Part shown: positions 20,866-32,886 of the stretch, in pieces
Numbering within the stretch: position 1 is the first letter of the stretch
How the letters are laid out: each line of letters begins with the position of its first letter
DNA from: Bradysia coprophila
Lineage: Eukaryota; Arthropoda; Insecta; Diptera; Sciaridae
NCBI RefSeq assembly: GCF_014529535.1
Contig: NW_023503608.1
Span: 12,574,501-12,638,500, forward strand
Reading direction: 5' to 3'
DNA: 64,000 nucleotides
Program-made: the position numbers and the translations under genes
Notes under the pieces: model-generated
Databases searched by the model: none
Told to the model about the DNA's origin: nothing
Seen by the model: only the letters and a program-made list of their open reading frames with translations

Positions 20866-22045
20866 TACACCCAAAAAAAAGTTCTACGTTTTAATCGCCC
20901 AAAAACACGATAAGACCAATGGTTTACTCATCCGTACACCATGTACATTTAAAACGTACAGTAAGTGTCATACAGACTTTGACGTTTATTTGTCAATTTA
21001 AAAATAGATCAAAGCTAATTAACGATTGGTAATGATACAATCATATCATATCATCTGTTTTTTAGTTTGGAAAAAGTATCACAAGCATAAATAATAAAAG
21101 AAAAAAAAAACAAGTTTAGCTGGATTTGAACCGGGTACCTCTCACACGTCAGGCTAAGACTTTCCTGCTGAGCTAACAGGCCGTTGAGATAATCAACGTG
21201 AATTTCGACCGGCTTCTAATTAACGGTTAAAAAGTAAAGTAAATAATTGATTGGCACAGTGGTGCTTTTTTAGTTTCAGATTCGACGATTTTGTAAAAGT
21301 TTTATTTCGTTTTAAAATATTTCCCGACTTATATATCCAAAAAGTATAATTTCAAATCGAAGTTGGCAAAATCTTTTAAAAAATGACGTTCATGTTAAAA
21401 ACTGACACGACAAAATTCATAACATCTTGTCAGTCATTAACATCACCTGCCAAATGACAGTCTTCCGCCATCAGCAAGTAGTTTTTTCTACTTCCTACGT
21501 CTGTTGTGCTTCAAGCCTGTAGTCACATTTTAACCTAAGTGGGAATGGTAGACAAACTAGCTGCAAATTTTACGAGCAACCTTACATTTATCAATCACCT
21601 TGATCGGCCTCATCAGATCAAAGTTAGGAATTCTTGATGTGGCTGCCCTCTCCGTAATTTCGAATCAAACCCGCATCAGATTTTTTTTTTAACATTTTCA
21701 TTTAATTTTTTTTAATTCAACCAATAAAAATTATTGTTGTCTAAGAAAATAATTGAAAAAAAGATATCTGAGGAGCGGAATGAGGTCAAATTGGTTGAAA
21801 TATAGAATTCACAATTGCAACTGTGACAGTTGAACTGTCACATGATAAGTACGGATTAAATGTACAACAATGTACGAATAAAGTGTACATCAACATTCAA
21901 CATACGGATAAAACCCCCAAAAACACGATAAGACCAATGGTTTACTCATCCGTAAATTGTACATCCAAAACGTACTTTCTACGGGTTACTCGTAGAAATT
22001 GGGCGATTTTAATATACATCCAAAATTTCATTTTTTTTGGGTGTA
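20866..22045. mobile_element. TA-flanked non-autonomous element with CACCCAAAAAAAA termini
   Basis: The left end reads TACACCCAAAAAAAAG and the right end TTTTTTTTGGGTGTA, inverted and both next to TA. A further shared inner block (AATCGCCC / GGGCGATT) supports a TIR of about 40 bp. Inside, a direct repeat of about 60 bp (AAAAACACGATAAGACCAAT, then GGTTTACTCATCCGTA, then an AAAACGTAC block) occurs at 20901-20962 and 21919-21977. There is no transposase ORF. A tRNA-like sequence lies on its minus strand. Confidence 0.65.
21115..21186 (-). pseudogene. tRNA-like sequence with intact Pol III boxes
   Basis: On the minus strand TAGCTCAGCAGG (box A, 21175-21164) and GGTTCAAATCC (box B, 21132-21122) both fit the consensus and are 31 bases apart. 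The anticodon loop would read CTGACGT (anticodon GAC). The acceptor and T stems do not pair well, so it is a tRNA pseudogene or SINE head. A long T run beginning about 10 bases downstream on the minus strand would end a Pol III transcript. Confidence 0.6.
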
Positions 22046-23885
22046 GAATAATAAACGACAACAACACAAAGCCATTGAATCTTTTACTTCTTTTGTTTCC
22101 CTTAGTGATTGCTTGTAGTTGTTTTTCTTCCCTTTTTTATTCTACCACAGTTTGTTCACCTTCAGAAAACACAATTTTAGATTTACATAATGATATTTTG
22201 ACGCAAAATTTGGATTCGCCAAAATATCATAACCTGAAATATTATTGACTGGGACCCTACATCGATGACTTTTGAAACTCTAGAAAATCTCAAATATGTT
22301 CAGAGCTAAAAAAGAACTCACTGTAATCACCAATCTTCGTTCATTTTTGTCATCGTTGTCGATAACACCTAACAAAACCATAGCTGTTTCTAAACGGATT
22401 GTCGTACGTTTTAAAAAAGATGCCACAAACAACATAAAATACTTTCACAAAAACGTTTAATTAAAACAAAACTACTTTGAAATACTTCCTGTTGCCGGAT
22501 TCGTGTTCTTGTTACGCAGCCACGAATCAAAACAATAATCTGAAAACATGCTACATATTATGTAGTAGTAGTTAAAGTATTGTGGCTGTCATGCACTCTT
22601 GTTGAAAAGTGTTTTTGAATTAATTCAACCAAAAATGCATCAATAATCATGCGGAATCATCTCAGTCATTATTCAGTTATCTAGCCACAATAAAATGTAA
22701 GCTGACAATTTTTTAGGCAATTAATATAATTCGAAACATTCAACAATTGATTACCGAAATTCAACAATTGATTGCCGAATAATTTAACATTTAATATTTA
22801 ATCATTTAATTGATTTGATTGGTGTTTTAATTTCGCTGTCACTAATTAAAGTAACAGTTGAATTCACAAAATTAATTTCCATTTTCCCGAACATACAGTT
22901 CACACACACACATACATCCGAACATACATTTTCCTTTTTTCGAATCTAGCGGAATAATTGATTATATCAACATAAATCCATACAAATGTATTATTATACA
23001 TTAATTTAGTAGAATAATGATTATTTTACTCCCAAACTCAAAATCATAATGATAACACACACACACATACACATATATACACACATAATCTCTCAAAATT
23101 TTAATAACGCAATTATACATGATAATACTGTACGAAATTTAATTAATAAATATTAAATTTGTAAATTTGTGTTTATTCCAGGGTTTATTCTTTAATGGGT
23201 TATAACAATCTACGTAATATCTTACGAACCTTTCGTTAATAAGTTGTATTCTTTTCTTGTGGCGAAATGTTGGTGGCAAACCATGCCATCCCATTCCCTA
23301 TATATAGAATATATATCCAGGCATGAAATGGATTTTCATTTTCTGTAATAATATCTATCATAAAATGTTTCAGTGATGTGGAAACCTGAAACACTTCGGG
23401 GGCTCGAGACCTCAGTTATTTTCACAAGTGTTATTAAACGCAACCTCGTAAAGGCGAGGAAACTCATAGCCCTAGTTAAGTTTAGAATAGGAGGGTGGAA
23501 TCAATCCTGCAGCTGAACCTCAGATTGGACTGTTGTGCATCCCTACGAAATGAGACCAAGCATATTTTTGACTTGTATAATCTAGTATATGTGCGTCCAT
23601 CTGCAGATGATAGATGAAGCTGCTAGTCAGCAGAGGATTTCCGACCTTTTTTTAAGGTAATGCGTCGAATGTCCAGTGTTAAGTTTAGTTGTAAACTAAA
23701 AAAATGGTTGAGATGTCAGGTCAACAACTTTTATTACTAAAAAAGATTGACAGTTATAAATAAGCTTAAGAACTATTGTTTAAGATCACCGCAATCCTCT
23801 CAAGCTCCCCAGAGCAAAACTTTTAACTCATGAGTTATTTTTTTATTATTAGCGACCAGACGACAAGAGACTGTCTATTGAGATA
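22046..23885. other. AT-rich stretch without recognisable genes
   Basis: CA-rich dinucleotide runs occur near 22902-22914 and 23056-23090. A less AT-rich patch at 23370-23560 has no recognised content. The long open frame at 21823-22248 crosses an element end and is taken as accidental. Confidence 0.35.
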
Positions 23886-24018
23886 TTACACACTGACAAA
23901 AAAGTTGACAATGTCACCTGCAGCGAGTAACCCTGTCTCCAGGTAATCTACATTATCTGAAGCATCTGGAGACTAAGTTACCCTCTACAGATGAGATCTT
24001 AAACTCTTTTATCAAAAA
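23886..24018. mobile_element. Short palindromic MITE (CACTGACAAAAAAG end)
   Basis: The left part (ACACTGACAAAAAAGTT, GAGTAACCCTGTCTCCAGG) is repeated inverted on the right (CTGGAGACTAAGTTACCCT, AACTCTTTTATC). The same end, inverted, finishes the complex repeat at 58186-58245 (GTTACCTCGAGACAAAG, CAACTCTTTTTTGTCAGTGT), so both belong to one family. Confidence 0.55.
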
Positions 24019-26080
24019 GGATTGAAGTAAAAGTCCCATGACATTTCTAGATCCGAAGTGAAATTTACTCGAGGGATTATTTTTTCCTGGTCTACCAATG
24101 CGATTTTCTTTTAGCAATATTTTAAACCACTTTACCATTATAAAGTCAAAATTGGAACAATGGAAATTATTGGTAAAAAGAAATAAAAATAACGAGCGTC
24201 CCGACAAAATAATTGATGGTAATGAACGAAGAACGGCAAGTCTGTGAGAGATAAAATTGAAGGTAAGGTAAAGCTGTAAAGTCTCTGCAAAGTAAACATC
24301 CCTTTGAAAGTCGATAGTACGAACGCCACTGTTAGTCACAATCAAGACAATAATAAAAGGGGTGAATGTGTACGATAAAATATTAAATTAATAATGATAG
24401 CGCAGGATGTTCTCTCTTACGCTTTGTTTCGTGTTATAAAAGCAATATCGAATTCGAAAACTGTCTTCAGCTCATTCGAATCATTAAAGAAATTATTTTA
24501 TCATATTTCACTGGTGATCGGATTTCGTAGAAGTTACTATTTTTCTTTTAATTTTTTTTTTTAGTGGATGGTTATGGTGGATGCTAACTTTTATCGAGAC
24601 ATAAAAAAAAAGATTATAAGAACTCCAAAATGCTGAATTTTTTAAAATTGTTTGGTGCTCATAAATTATAAATACGAGAACGTGGGTAGCTTATGGAATG
24701 TGGTAGCAAGATATTTTATAAATGGAGAGAGAAGCTTTAACATAATTCCTTTCTTTGATAAATATTAGACCGCTGCAACAAATTGTAGTTGTTTGCGTTG
24801 TCAACGAACTTTTAAAAGCATCCCTTTGAGACTTTAAATTCCATTTTTTTTTTCGTTGTGTTTACTTGAAACACCATGAATCCGGATTTGTCCACCTACA
24901 CAAAACTTTTAAGCATAATAGTAGGTGTGAATTCTACATTTCCAGATGGAAACGCCGCAAAAAAAAGATACACAAATAATGCTCACCAACCACTATAAGT
25001 AAATAAAAATATACTTCATTGAACATGGAACCAAAAATGGAATATAAATATGGCAAAAGAATGCTCCAGTTAACCCACAAATATTGACATAAAACACATG
25101 CCCGCCCTAAAATATAAAATATGTCGCGTTCGGCAACCATATATCAAATACAGTCAAATCCATTATCGATAAATATATTTTTTTTTTTTCAAAAAAAAGG
25201 AATGGAAAAAATACAGTCTTTGAATGCTCTTGGCAATATTCGATATCTGAATGGATATGCATGCATGCACAAACCATAAGTAAAATCCATACACTCAAAC
25301 ACATATCAAATATCGCGCAATAAAAATAAGACTTCTCTTGTGGTGAAAATAGGAAAATTGTAACTGAAATTGCTGGATTGCAAAACATATGTGTGTGCTC
25401 TGTTCATTTTTCCGTGTATATTCTCGTCCTGCAAAAATGCGGAAACTGAACTGAATTCATATCAGAAATACAAGTTTTTTTTTTGGGTGTGAATATATAC
25501 CTCTGTCGACCATTGTGAGATTGGAGCTGGAATCAAGAAAATAAGCTAAATAATTGAGGCAATAACAACGCCTTTAGTATTTGATTGTGCGAAATTGTTT
25601 TTTTTTACAATTTTGTGTTTCGTTTGTTCATTCATAATGTATTTATTAGCATCAAAAACGCTCAAGGCTACACAATTTAATCTGAAACGAAAAAGAACAG
25701 CCACACGTGTGTAGGGTGGTGTACACTGTACACAAACTCTGTTCTCAATTCAATAAAGTATTTACACTGTTGTTTCAGAGAATTTACTATAGTAAAAGGA
25801 TATTTTTCTAAATTATTATAAGCAATATATGGAAGATGTGCAATCTCAACGAAAAACGATTCCTGTTCAAAACGGTTGAGTGTTCATTATGCCTTGATCA
25901 TTTGTAGATAAGAATGATTACAATTTCCAAAATCACAATCTGTCTTCAAAAATTCACTTGTTCAAGAAATTTATGTTTTTTACAAGATCCCATTTTGCAA
26001 CTTGAAATATAATTTTACTTTTCCTAATGCATGAACATGAACAATTGTAAATCAGCATTATTTTACCGACGTTTTTCATT
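24019..26080. other. AT-rich stretch without recognisable genes
   Basis: The open frames at 23953-24345 and 25107-25388 (minus) are Phe/Ile/Leu-rich with no motif; they are regarded as chance. Confidence 0.35.
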
Positions 26081-26084
26081 TTCA

Positions 26085-26150
26085 CTAAAATACAATATGG
26101 CGACGACGGCCATTTTGTTAGGCAGCTGAAACTAGTACGACTTAGTCCGA
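26085..26150 (-). repeat. Fragment of the DINE-1/HINE-like repeat
   Basis: ACAATATGGCGACGACGGCC, then ATTTTGTTAGGCAGCTGAAA and CTAGTACGAC, closely match the block at 44150-44205 of the full copy (CCAATATGGCTGCCGGCAGC, ATTTTGTTAGGAAACCGAAA, TAGTACCGACG). It is an isolated diverged piece in the orientation of the 43690-44939 copy. Confidence 0.55.
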
Positions 26151-26255
26151 CGGTCATCAGGCCTATTTTGCTCATCTTCCAATTTAGTCTTTCCTTTGAG
26201 GTAGTGAGAATAATATTTATTTCACTATTCACACTTTAGTACTAGAGTGAAAAGC

Positions 26256-26316
26256 TTAAGGCCAGTTCATGGTCGCATATATCGCAAAAATGTATGCGAC
26301 TATGAACTGGCCTTAA
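26256..26316. repeat. 61-bp TTAA-ended hairpin (tiny MITE or miRNA-like)
   Basis: TTAAGGCCAGTTCATGGTCG at 26256 is matched almost perfectly by CGACTATGAACTGGCCTTAA at 26297-26316, with the pairing continuing (CATA/TATG) to a loop of about 13 bases. TTAA at both ends suggests a minimal MITE with a TTAA target. As RNA it would also resemble a short pre-miRNA-like stem. Confidence 0.7.
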
Positions 26317-26773
26317 TAAAAGTGACTTAAATCATTGAAATGTATCAGTCAGGCAGTGCATAGAATTTCGTATTATATTATGTCTTGACATAATCGCAAA
26401 GAATAAACTCATAAATCCCACAGTTAAAGACTATGGGACTATATTAATGAAAGTGTTCACGAAGTTCTTGATTTTCAAATCGTGAAATTTTATGAAAATT
26501 TTGTGACAATTCACGGAAACGTTTTCAATAAGAAAGGCGCTGTAATAACGTATTTTTTTGTGTATTTGGAAGTGTTACAATTTTTGGTGCACACCTGAGT
26601 GAAAATTTATTACCTACAATCTATATATTCCCTTTCCGAATTCGGCAGCTTTCAAATAAACGAATTACTGGTAAATTTTGAATTTTTTTAATGCGAAGCG
26701 AATTTCAAATTCTTGTGAAAAATTATTTTTGTCTACTCTTCGAAAGAGGAACTTCCTGAATTTCTTCGCCATT

Positions 26774-27524
26774 TTATGGTGTTTCTGTTGTGGCTGCTGA
26801 TGGGGTCGTATCAGTTGATGATGGGGTCGCATCAGTTGATGATGGGGTCGCATCAGTTGATGATGGGGTCGCATCAGTTGATGATGGAGTCGCATCAGTT
26901 GATGGTGGGGTCGCATCAGTTGATGATGGGGTCGTATCACTAGCTTGTGATGGGGGCGTATCCTCACTTGTTAATGTGGTAGTATCGTCACTTGGTGAAG
27001 TGGAAGTATCTTCACTTTGTAATGTGGTTGTATCGTCACTTGGTGATGTGGATGTATCGTCACTTGGTGATGTGGAAGTATCGTCAATTGGTGATGTGTT
27101 GGTATCATCTGAGGCTGCTCTAGCATCTCTAAGCTCTCTACGTAGCCTATTATTTGTAGCAGCTAAAATATTTATTGTTAAGAGTTATAAGTAAGTCGGA
27201 ACATCACATTAAGAAGTGTGACATCTAAAATCTAAAACGCTCTAATCTTTTACAGTCAAGTAACTTTCAAATTAACCCAATATACACAGTGTCACACACG
27301 GTATGTTACATAATGTAAATCAATCGGGCTCATGGCTCGATAAACTTACATACAAATCTTAGGTTATTAGGTCATGTTCAAATATATTAATCTACATCCG
27401 TCATGCAATCCAGTGTGGATAAATTAAAAAAAGAACTTTTTCATACCCAAGGAAATTGTAGAGATGAAAAGTGCGAACGAAAGTATTGCAAAGAATGTCA
27501 GCCGTTTATGTAAGCCAATCCAAG
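26774..27524 (-). CDS. Mucin-like Ser/Thr/Asp/Pro-repeat protein, probably secreted (5' end missing)
   Basis: Two minus-strand exons join in phase. The upstream exon (27524-27447) has an acceptor (CTATTTTCAG), encodes a hydrophobic signal-like segment (LTFFAILSFALFISTISL) and ends at donor GTATGA. After an intron of about 284 bp the acceptor TATTTTAG leads into exon 27162-26774, which encodes a short basic patch (NNRLRRELRDARAAS), then about seven 8-residue repeats of DDTSTSPS type, then about six 7-residue repeats SSTDATP, ending at TAA 26774-26776. Such Ser/Thr/Pro arrays are typical of O-glycosylated extracellular or salivary/peritrophic proteins. No ATG is in frame in the upstream exon, so the start lies in a further 5' exon not found. 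Other frames through the 21- and 24-bp repeats also stay open but lack splice sites and a signal segment. Confidence 0.55.
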
Positions 27525-27581
27525 CTGAAAATAGAAAAACGTAAAAAATATGTTACAAACGACTATTGTTGTTTTGTGTTT

Positions 27582-27800
27582 TTCAGCTGATCCGCCAGTA
27601 CACAACTTTTTTCTATGTTTTGTGATATTATTGCTTGACAGTTAAATAAATATTGTAATTTGCCAAAAAACGAGCATACACCTGTATAAACAAGTACATA
27701 TACTGTTGTTTGTATGGCTGGATCAGCTAAACAGCTACAACAAAATGCGTCACCTAATTTCAAAGTTGCCGACTGTAAATAATATCGCTTTTAACTTTTA
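27582..27800. repeat. Repeat with CAGCTGATCC / GGATCAGCT inverted ends; diverged copy at 28833
   Basis: TTTTTCAGCTGATCCGCCAG at 27581 is inverted as TGGATCAGCTAAACAGC at about 27719. The following block (TTTGTATGGCTGGATCAGC, AACAAAATGCGTCACCTAAT, GCCGACTGTA) recurs at 28833-28930 with changes (TTTGTATGAGTGGATCAGC, AACAAAATGAGTCACTTATT, GCCGACTGTA). It is an old dispersed repeat; the open frames at 27563-27763 and 28843-29106 derive from it. Confidence 0.5.
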
Positions 27801-28097
27801 TAACATCCAAAACAATAATACGAAATAGGGATGCACAGCACACACACATTCTTAGCATTAGCCAATTTATCTTATCAAAAAAGAAAAATGAAAACTAACC
27901 GATTTTTCGGTTTAAAGTCTAAAAATTCAAGATAAATTCAAAATCACCGGATGTTATATTGTGATTAATTGAAAATAGAAATAATAAGCTCTTAAGTTTG
28001 AAAACAAAAAGCTAACACTGTCGAACTGATAAGAAATTGTTCTACCAATTTTTTCATGACCTCATGAACATATTTCTAATGTTAATTAATTAATTGT

Positions 28098-28373
28098 TTC
28101 ACGTGTTACGGCAATGTAAGTGGCGCTTCATATGAAATATGTATTTACTCAAAAATGTGAGGTAAAGTTAACTTTACTTAACGGTGGTCAGACTTTACCT
28201 CAGGTTTTTGATTAATAGTATATTACTTCCGAGGTTCCAAGTTGTATATTTGATAAGTGGGGTGTTACAGCTGTATTCCCCACTTGTCAAATAACAACTT
28301 GGAACCTCATAAGTACAATGCTTTACGTGATTAGGCAATGTAAATGAAAATGAAACATGCCGTAACACGTAAA
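28098..28373. mobile_element. Foldback MITE with ACGTGTTACGGC ends
   Basis: CACGTGTTACGGCAATG at 28099 is inverted as CATGCCGTAACACGT at about 28358-28372. Inside is a stronger hairpin: CCGAGGTTCCAAGTTGTAT.. with TTGATAAGTGGGG (28229-28262) pairs with CCCCACTTGTCAAATAACAA and CTTGGAACCTC (28278-28309). No coding capacity. Confidence 0.6.
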
Positions 28374-29106
28374 ATACTTTGCTTGGCAATGGAAGAAATG
28401 CGGAAAATTGCGCTTCTTGTGTGAAATTTACCAATCGAGACGTAGTCGAAGTCAATTTCAATTATTACCAAAAACCATTTCTTAAACTAATCGCCCCGCG
28501 TAGCTCCAGTATGCGTTACAATTCTAAGGAGCTACAACAGTCGGTAAACACTCCAGTGGGTGGCAAGGAATGTACTATTACATTGCCTAATCTCCTTCGG
28601 CTCTATCTATAATGTCCCTACTCGTCAAAATAAAAATTTAGAACCTACGTTCGTGTACTATAATTAAATGCTTAGTTAAACATTTGTTAATATTTACATT
28701 AACAATCAATGGAATGACAAATGATGCAAATGGTACTACTTGTGCATTTTTTCACAAAAAAAACATTTCCATTATTTGTCACAATGAAATGTGACATGTT
28801 TTACTCAAAAGATGCTAGTAAAGCATAAGCACTTTTGTTTGTATGAGTGGATCAGCTGAAAAGCAGTTCAAACAAAATGAGTCACTTATTTTAAAGTCGC
28901 CGACTGTATCGCCAACTTTTAACTTATATTACTGTGTGCGGGAATCCCACAGTTGGATACGAAATGGTGATACATTTAGGTATGACACAAGCGCACTTCA
29001 TTACATCATGGTCTCTTCAAATAGCCGTTTATATTGGGAAAACGATAGCAGCCATTTTGTATTCCATTTAAACAAATCCATGCAGATTAAATGGATCGAA
29101 ACTTGA

Positions 29107-30088
29107 TAATTTGACGACTATTGTGCGCAACATTTAAAAAATTAAGAGAACTAATGAGTTATGAATAGGTTCATGGACAGGTGTTTATCACATCTTTTAT
29201 ATGCCATTATGTCAACAAACATTTCACTAGAAAATAAATCATCACAATGACACTGTCGTTAATTCATTCAACGAAAAAAAAACTAAAAATTTATCTTTTT
29301 ATTAAAAAAGTCAAATTGAAATTGAGTTATCCTATTAATGTCGACAGGTTTTTCGTCTCACAGGTCGCACGACAACTCACTATTGTATTCCGAATTGTGG
29401 AATTGAATACAAATATCACGGTAGAATAAATATTTTGTTGATGATATCACTCACTACGTTACTCCTTGCAACGGATTTACAGGTTTTCCGAAAGCTACAC
29501 TTACTTAATGTTTTGTCGACACAAGTTCCACATCTTGTCATATTGTCAGCTTTTTCACGAGTATCTATTTGATGTGTTACAGAAGAAAGTCACAGTTGTA
29601 TCGTCTTTCACGAAAAACTGATTTTGCTTTGACTTCACTCTCGTTGAAAATGTTCATTATTTCGATTAGTTTTATCAGTATAGACGTTTTATCAAGTTTT
29701 ATCGGAAATATCAACGCGAATCATCATACGGAACATAAGACTTAAAATAGCAAAATAATCAGTCTAATTTTGTAACTTCAGCGGCAGTTCGGTGATGATT
29801 TACTCCACAAAATCACAATGAATATCCGAATTACTCCAACTATTCTAAACACAATTTGAAGCTATGACTGAAAGTTAGGACAATTAGGACTGAAAGTTAG
29901 GCTAATGAATCAAGGACTCTCTTCAAATTTTACTCGATTTCACTTGCTTTACAGGGTGCTTGCTTATACGTTGAAAAACACAGCAAAACTTTTGTTTGTG
30001 TGAATGAAAACTGGCTGAGTTACAATACGAAACAAAATAGTTAGTGTCGAACTTTGATTAGAATTTCGATCTAAAAAGCCTATACATA
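29107..30088. other. AT-rich stretch without recognisable genes
   Basis: Only a short tandem (GGACTGAAAGTTAGG-type, 29868-29902) was noted. Confidence 0.35.
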
Positions 30089-30541
30089 AACCGGTGCCAC
30101 ACGACACTTTTGGAGCGTCTCGTAAGGGCACAATTTGAAGTCGTCGCACTACTCGAAAAGTAAGACGTTTTGTTTTTCCAATTTTATTTAGTGCCCGAGT
30201 GTATGCCTAGGCTCTCTCATATATCGAAGAAAATCCCAATTGGTGTCGAAATGAAGGTGTTGGTGCCAAATAATGTAAGAGTCTAATTGAAAATTAATTT
30301 TTTTGTTGATGCCCGTCGTGCTTCACAAGTCAAACTTTCGGATTGAAAGCTTTTCTTGAATCTAAGGCTACTTTCGTTAGGGAACTTCTAGCGCTTCTAG
30401 GGTCGATGAACAAATGGTTTTGGCAACGGACCACTAGAGTAGTAAGCGTTATGATATGTAGGGTGCTTGTCGAAATTTGAAATGAAAATTGTTGCACTTA
30501 GGCCTTATGAGCGACTGAAAAAGTGTCGTGTAGTACTGGTC
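30089..30541. mobile_element. Foldback MITE with CACACGACACTTTT ends
   Basis: CCGGTGCCACACGACACTTT at 30091, followed by GGAGCGTCTCGTAAGGGC, is inverted near the right end (GGCCTTATGAGCGACTG, AAAAAGTGTCGTGTAGTACT, ending about 30540). The arms are about 50 bp with mismatches; the interior is non-coding. Confidence 0.6.
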
Positions 30542-32160
30542 TTGAATTCGTAAACAAACTTTTTGTAAAACACCGTACTGGATAGATAAAACTTGTAATG
30601 TAATTTAATCGTAAAAACGTCAGTGAGATAACGCTTATCTACACATTCTACACATATTGCCATTTGGCGAAATTGAGTTACTCACAATCATTTAGAAGTC
30701 GTAATTTAGATATCAGAGATGCAAGTACCTACCACCTACATTTTATAATGTTAATTAATTTAAAACTGAACCATTGTCAGAACTTTATGGTGACCGATTT
30801 TTCTTTGCCATTCCTTTCTTTTCGTATTTATTAACAAACATACAGTAGGTATACCATAAAGTGCTTCATTGTTGATTTTAGAGCAACACCAACTATACAA
30901 TGATTCCCGCCCTGACGGACTATAAAAGCATGTCCATTCACATTCGAAGCCCTCACTAAAGTTTTATTGTAGATTTTATATGACCTAGGATTATACTATT
31001 ATCCGCTCTGGATTGTAGTTAGGTAGTACATATTAAACAAAAGTAAAACAGAAAATAGCACTTATGAGTTTATCGAAATTTTATTATATGATGCGAAGTC
31101 TTTCGGTGGTAATGTGAATGGGACGGGGGAGTCATAAAGTTAGTTTTCCTTTTTCTTTATTCATTTTCCATTGTCTATTTTATTTTAGAAATTGGCAGAC
31201 CACTAGGAACCATCAGTTGGAATGCAGATGAACGAGCGTTTTGCGAACATACAACTGGTCGATTCATTAGATAAATAATTGATTACACACAAGTATCCTT
31301 TCCGGAATTGTTTCATCACAAACATTATACAGTCTCTTATGGAGCTACGTAATTTAGTTAATCTCATCGACTTATGCTATTCTAATTGCCGATATAAATT
31401 ATTGAGAAACTGGTAGCTGAGAGTTGATGGTTGGAAAGTGGTTAGTGGTAAAATATTAGGAATGTATGGTGCGTCATAGAAAACCCTCATTAATCTCTTC
31501 ATTAAAACAAAACTTTTCTACAAACTTCTTGATACATTGATTTTTGTATTAAACTGTCATAATATCCCACACGATTTTGCTACAGCGTGCAGGTTGTAAT
31601 ACTTACCCCCCTAACGCTGAATTGTGAAACACGCGTCAACTCTCGATTAAAAAGTCAGTCAACAATCAAATAAGCCGAGATCATGCAAATGTAGCAATTT
31701 ACTATCTTCACTATACCGTAAGTGTAATTATTTCGAAATTCCCTGTATACATATACCACACACACTCGCACACACATTTTCATTTTCACCATTTCATTTA
31801 TGGATCCCCATATAAAGCGAATTTTTCCTCGACATAAAATTTGAATCGTTTGACGAGATTAAAGGATTGTCTCTTCAATTTTAGATGAAATGTTTTTTGG
31901 GGGAAATGGATCATTAGTGTCATTTCAGTTGAACGTAATTTCATGTAGATATTTGTGAGCGTGAACAAAATCTAATGTGAATTTGATGTACCTTTTTCGA
32001 CAAGAAAATCTTTCGGTAAATGTTCCGAAAATGCTCTTTTTTTGTGTATCAAATTAGGGTCAATTGAAGTTTTGTCAATTTGGTGTGATTGTTATAAAAT
32101 AGCGCACGATTCTTATAAATCTTATCAACAGTTCTTCATGTACGCTTTTTGCGGTATCGA
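30542..32160. other. AT-rich stretch without recognisable genes
   Basis: No coding motif seen. It lies downstream of the minus-strand gene at 32167 and would hold its 3' UTR. Confidence 0.35.
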
Positions 32161-32166
32161 TTCAAT

Positions 32167-32886
32167 TTAATCATTCTTTTTGAATACATCCATGTAACGC
32201 GATTTTACCTTTCTAAGATTAATTGTGGACCGAGATTTTGGAATTTTGAACTTTGATTTTGTCCTTTTCTTGCTCCTAGTCGTATTCAATTCAGTTTCTG
32301 ATGCTAATCTTGACAAAGTTTCTGAACTACATCTTGACGAAGATTTTGAATCGTTTAACGAAGTCTCGGTGTCACCACGCTTCCAGAATTGTTCCAGCGA
32401 TTGTTCAAATTCTTGTTGCACCGAGCTCTCCACTTTCAATTCAGTGATTGCAATTTGTATCTCATCAACGATAGTATCTTCGTTCTCAATTTTATTTTCT
32501 GGTTCAGTTTCAGTGTCATTAACAGTCTCAACTATTTCGCTTTCGGTTGGAATCAAGGTGATTTCGCTCGTGAGACAGCTGGTTGGACTATTCATTTCAC
32601 TTTAATAAAGAAACTCGACGAAACTTTAAAACTTACAGATTTTATACCTTTCAGCCGGTGACGTTTCGTCCTCATTCGAAGCTAACTCATTCATGATGTT
32701 CGTCTCTTTTTTCTCCAATGCCTTTACTCGTCTATATTCCTCAATGGTTTTATCAGCAAAGTCGGGATCGGATTTAAAGTTTCTATATTCCTCCACAGAT
32801 TCGTAAATAAAATTTGGATCACTCTTGTAGAACTCGTAAAATAGTGTTCTCGACAGGTTCTTGGACATTTTGCTGTTTGTTTCCAA
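32167..32886 (-). CDS. Two-exon gene for a small charged protein of unknown family
   Basis: Exon 1 runs 32886-32648 (ATG at 32886, or at 32868 giving MSKNLSRT). Exon 2 runs 32599-32167. The 48-bp intron has donor GTATAA and acceptor TTATTAAAG, joined in phase 2, giving 223 residues. The N-terminal part holds two imperfect 17-residue repeats (KSDPNFIYESVEEYRNF, then KSDPDFADKTIEEYRRV, about 21-54). The middle is Glu/Thr-rich and acidic. The C-terminus is Ser-rich then strongly basic (RSKKRTKSKFKIPKSRS), like a nuclear or nucleic-acid-binding tail. No signal peptide or known domain was recognised. Intron lengths below 50 bp are short but occur in flies. A 5' non-coding exon is possible. Confidence 0.6.

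Noticed and set aside
21823-22248. 141-codon plus-strand ORF
   Set aside because: It starts within and runs out of the TA-flanked element, has no domain, and has an AT-driven composition.
23953-24345. 130-codon minus-strand ORF
   Set aside because: It overlaps the MITE at 23886-24018, is rich in Phe/Leu/Ser, and shows no recognised domain or splice support.
26665-26967. Minus-strand ORF with RPHHQLM repeats
   Set aside because: It is another frame of the same 21-bp repeat; the spliced SSTDATP frame explains the locus better.
26790-27194. Plus-strand ORF with SVDDGVA repeats
   Set aside because: It is the shadow of the minus-strand Ser/Thr-repeat exon; it has no signal segment or splice support, while the minus frame has both.
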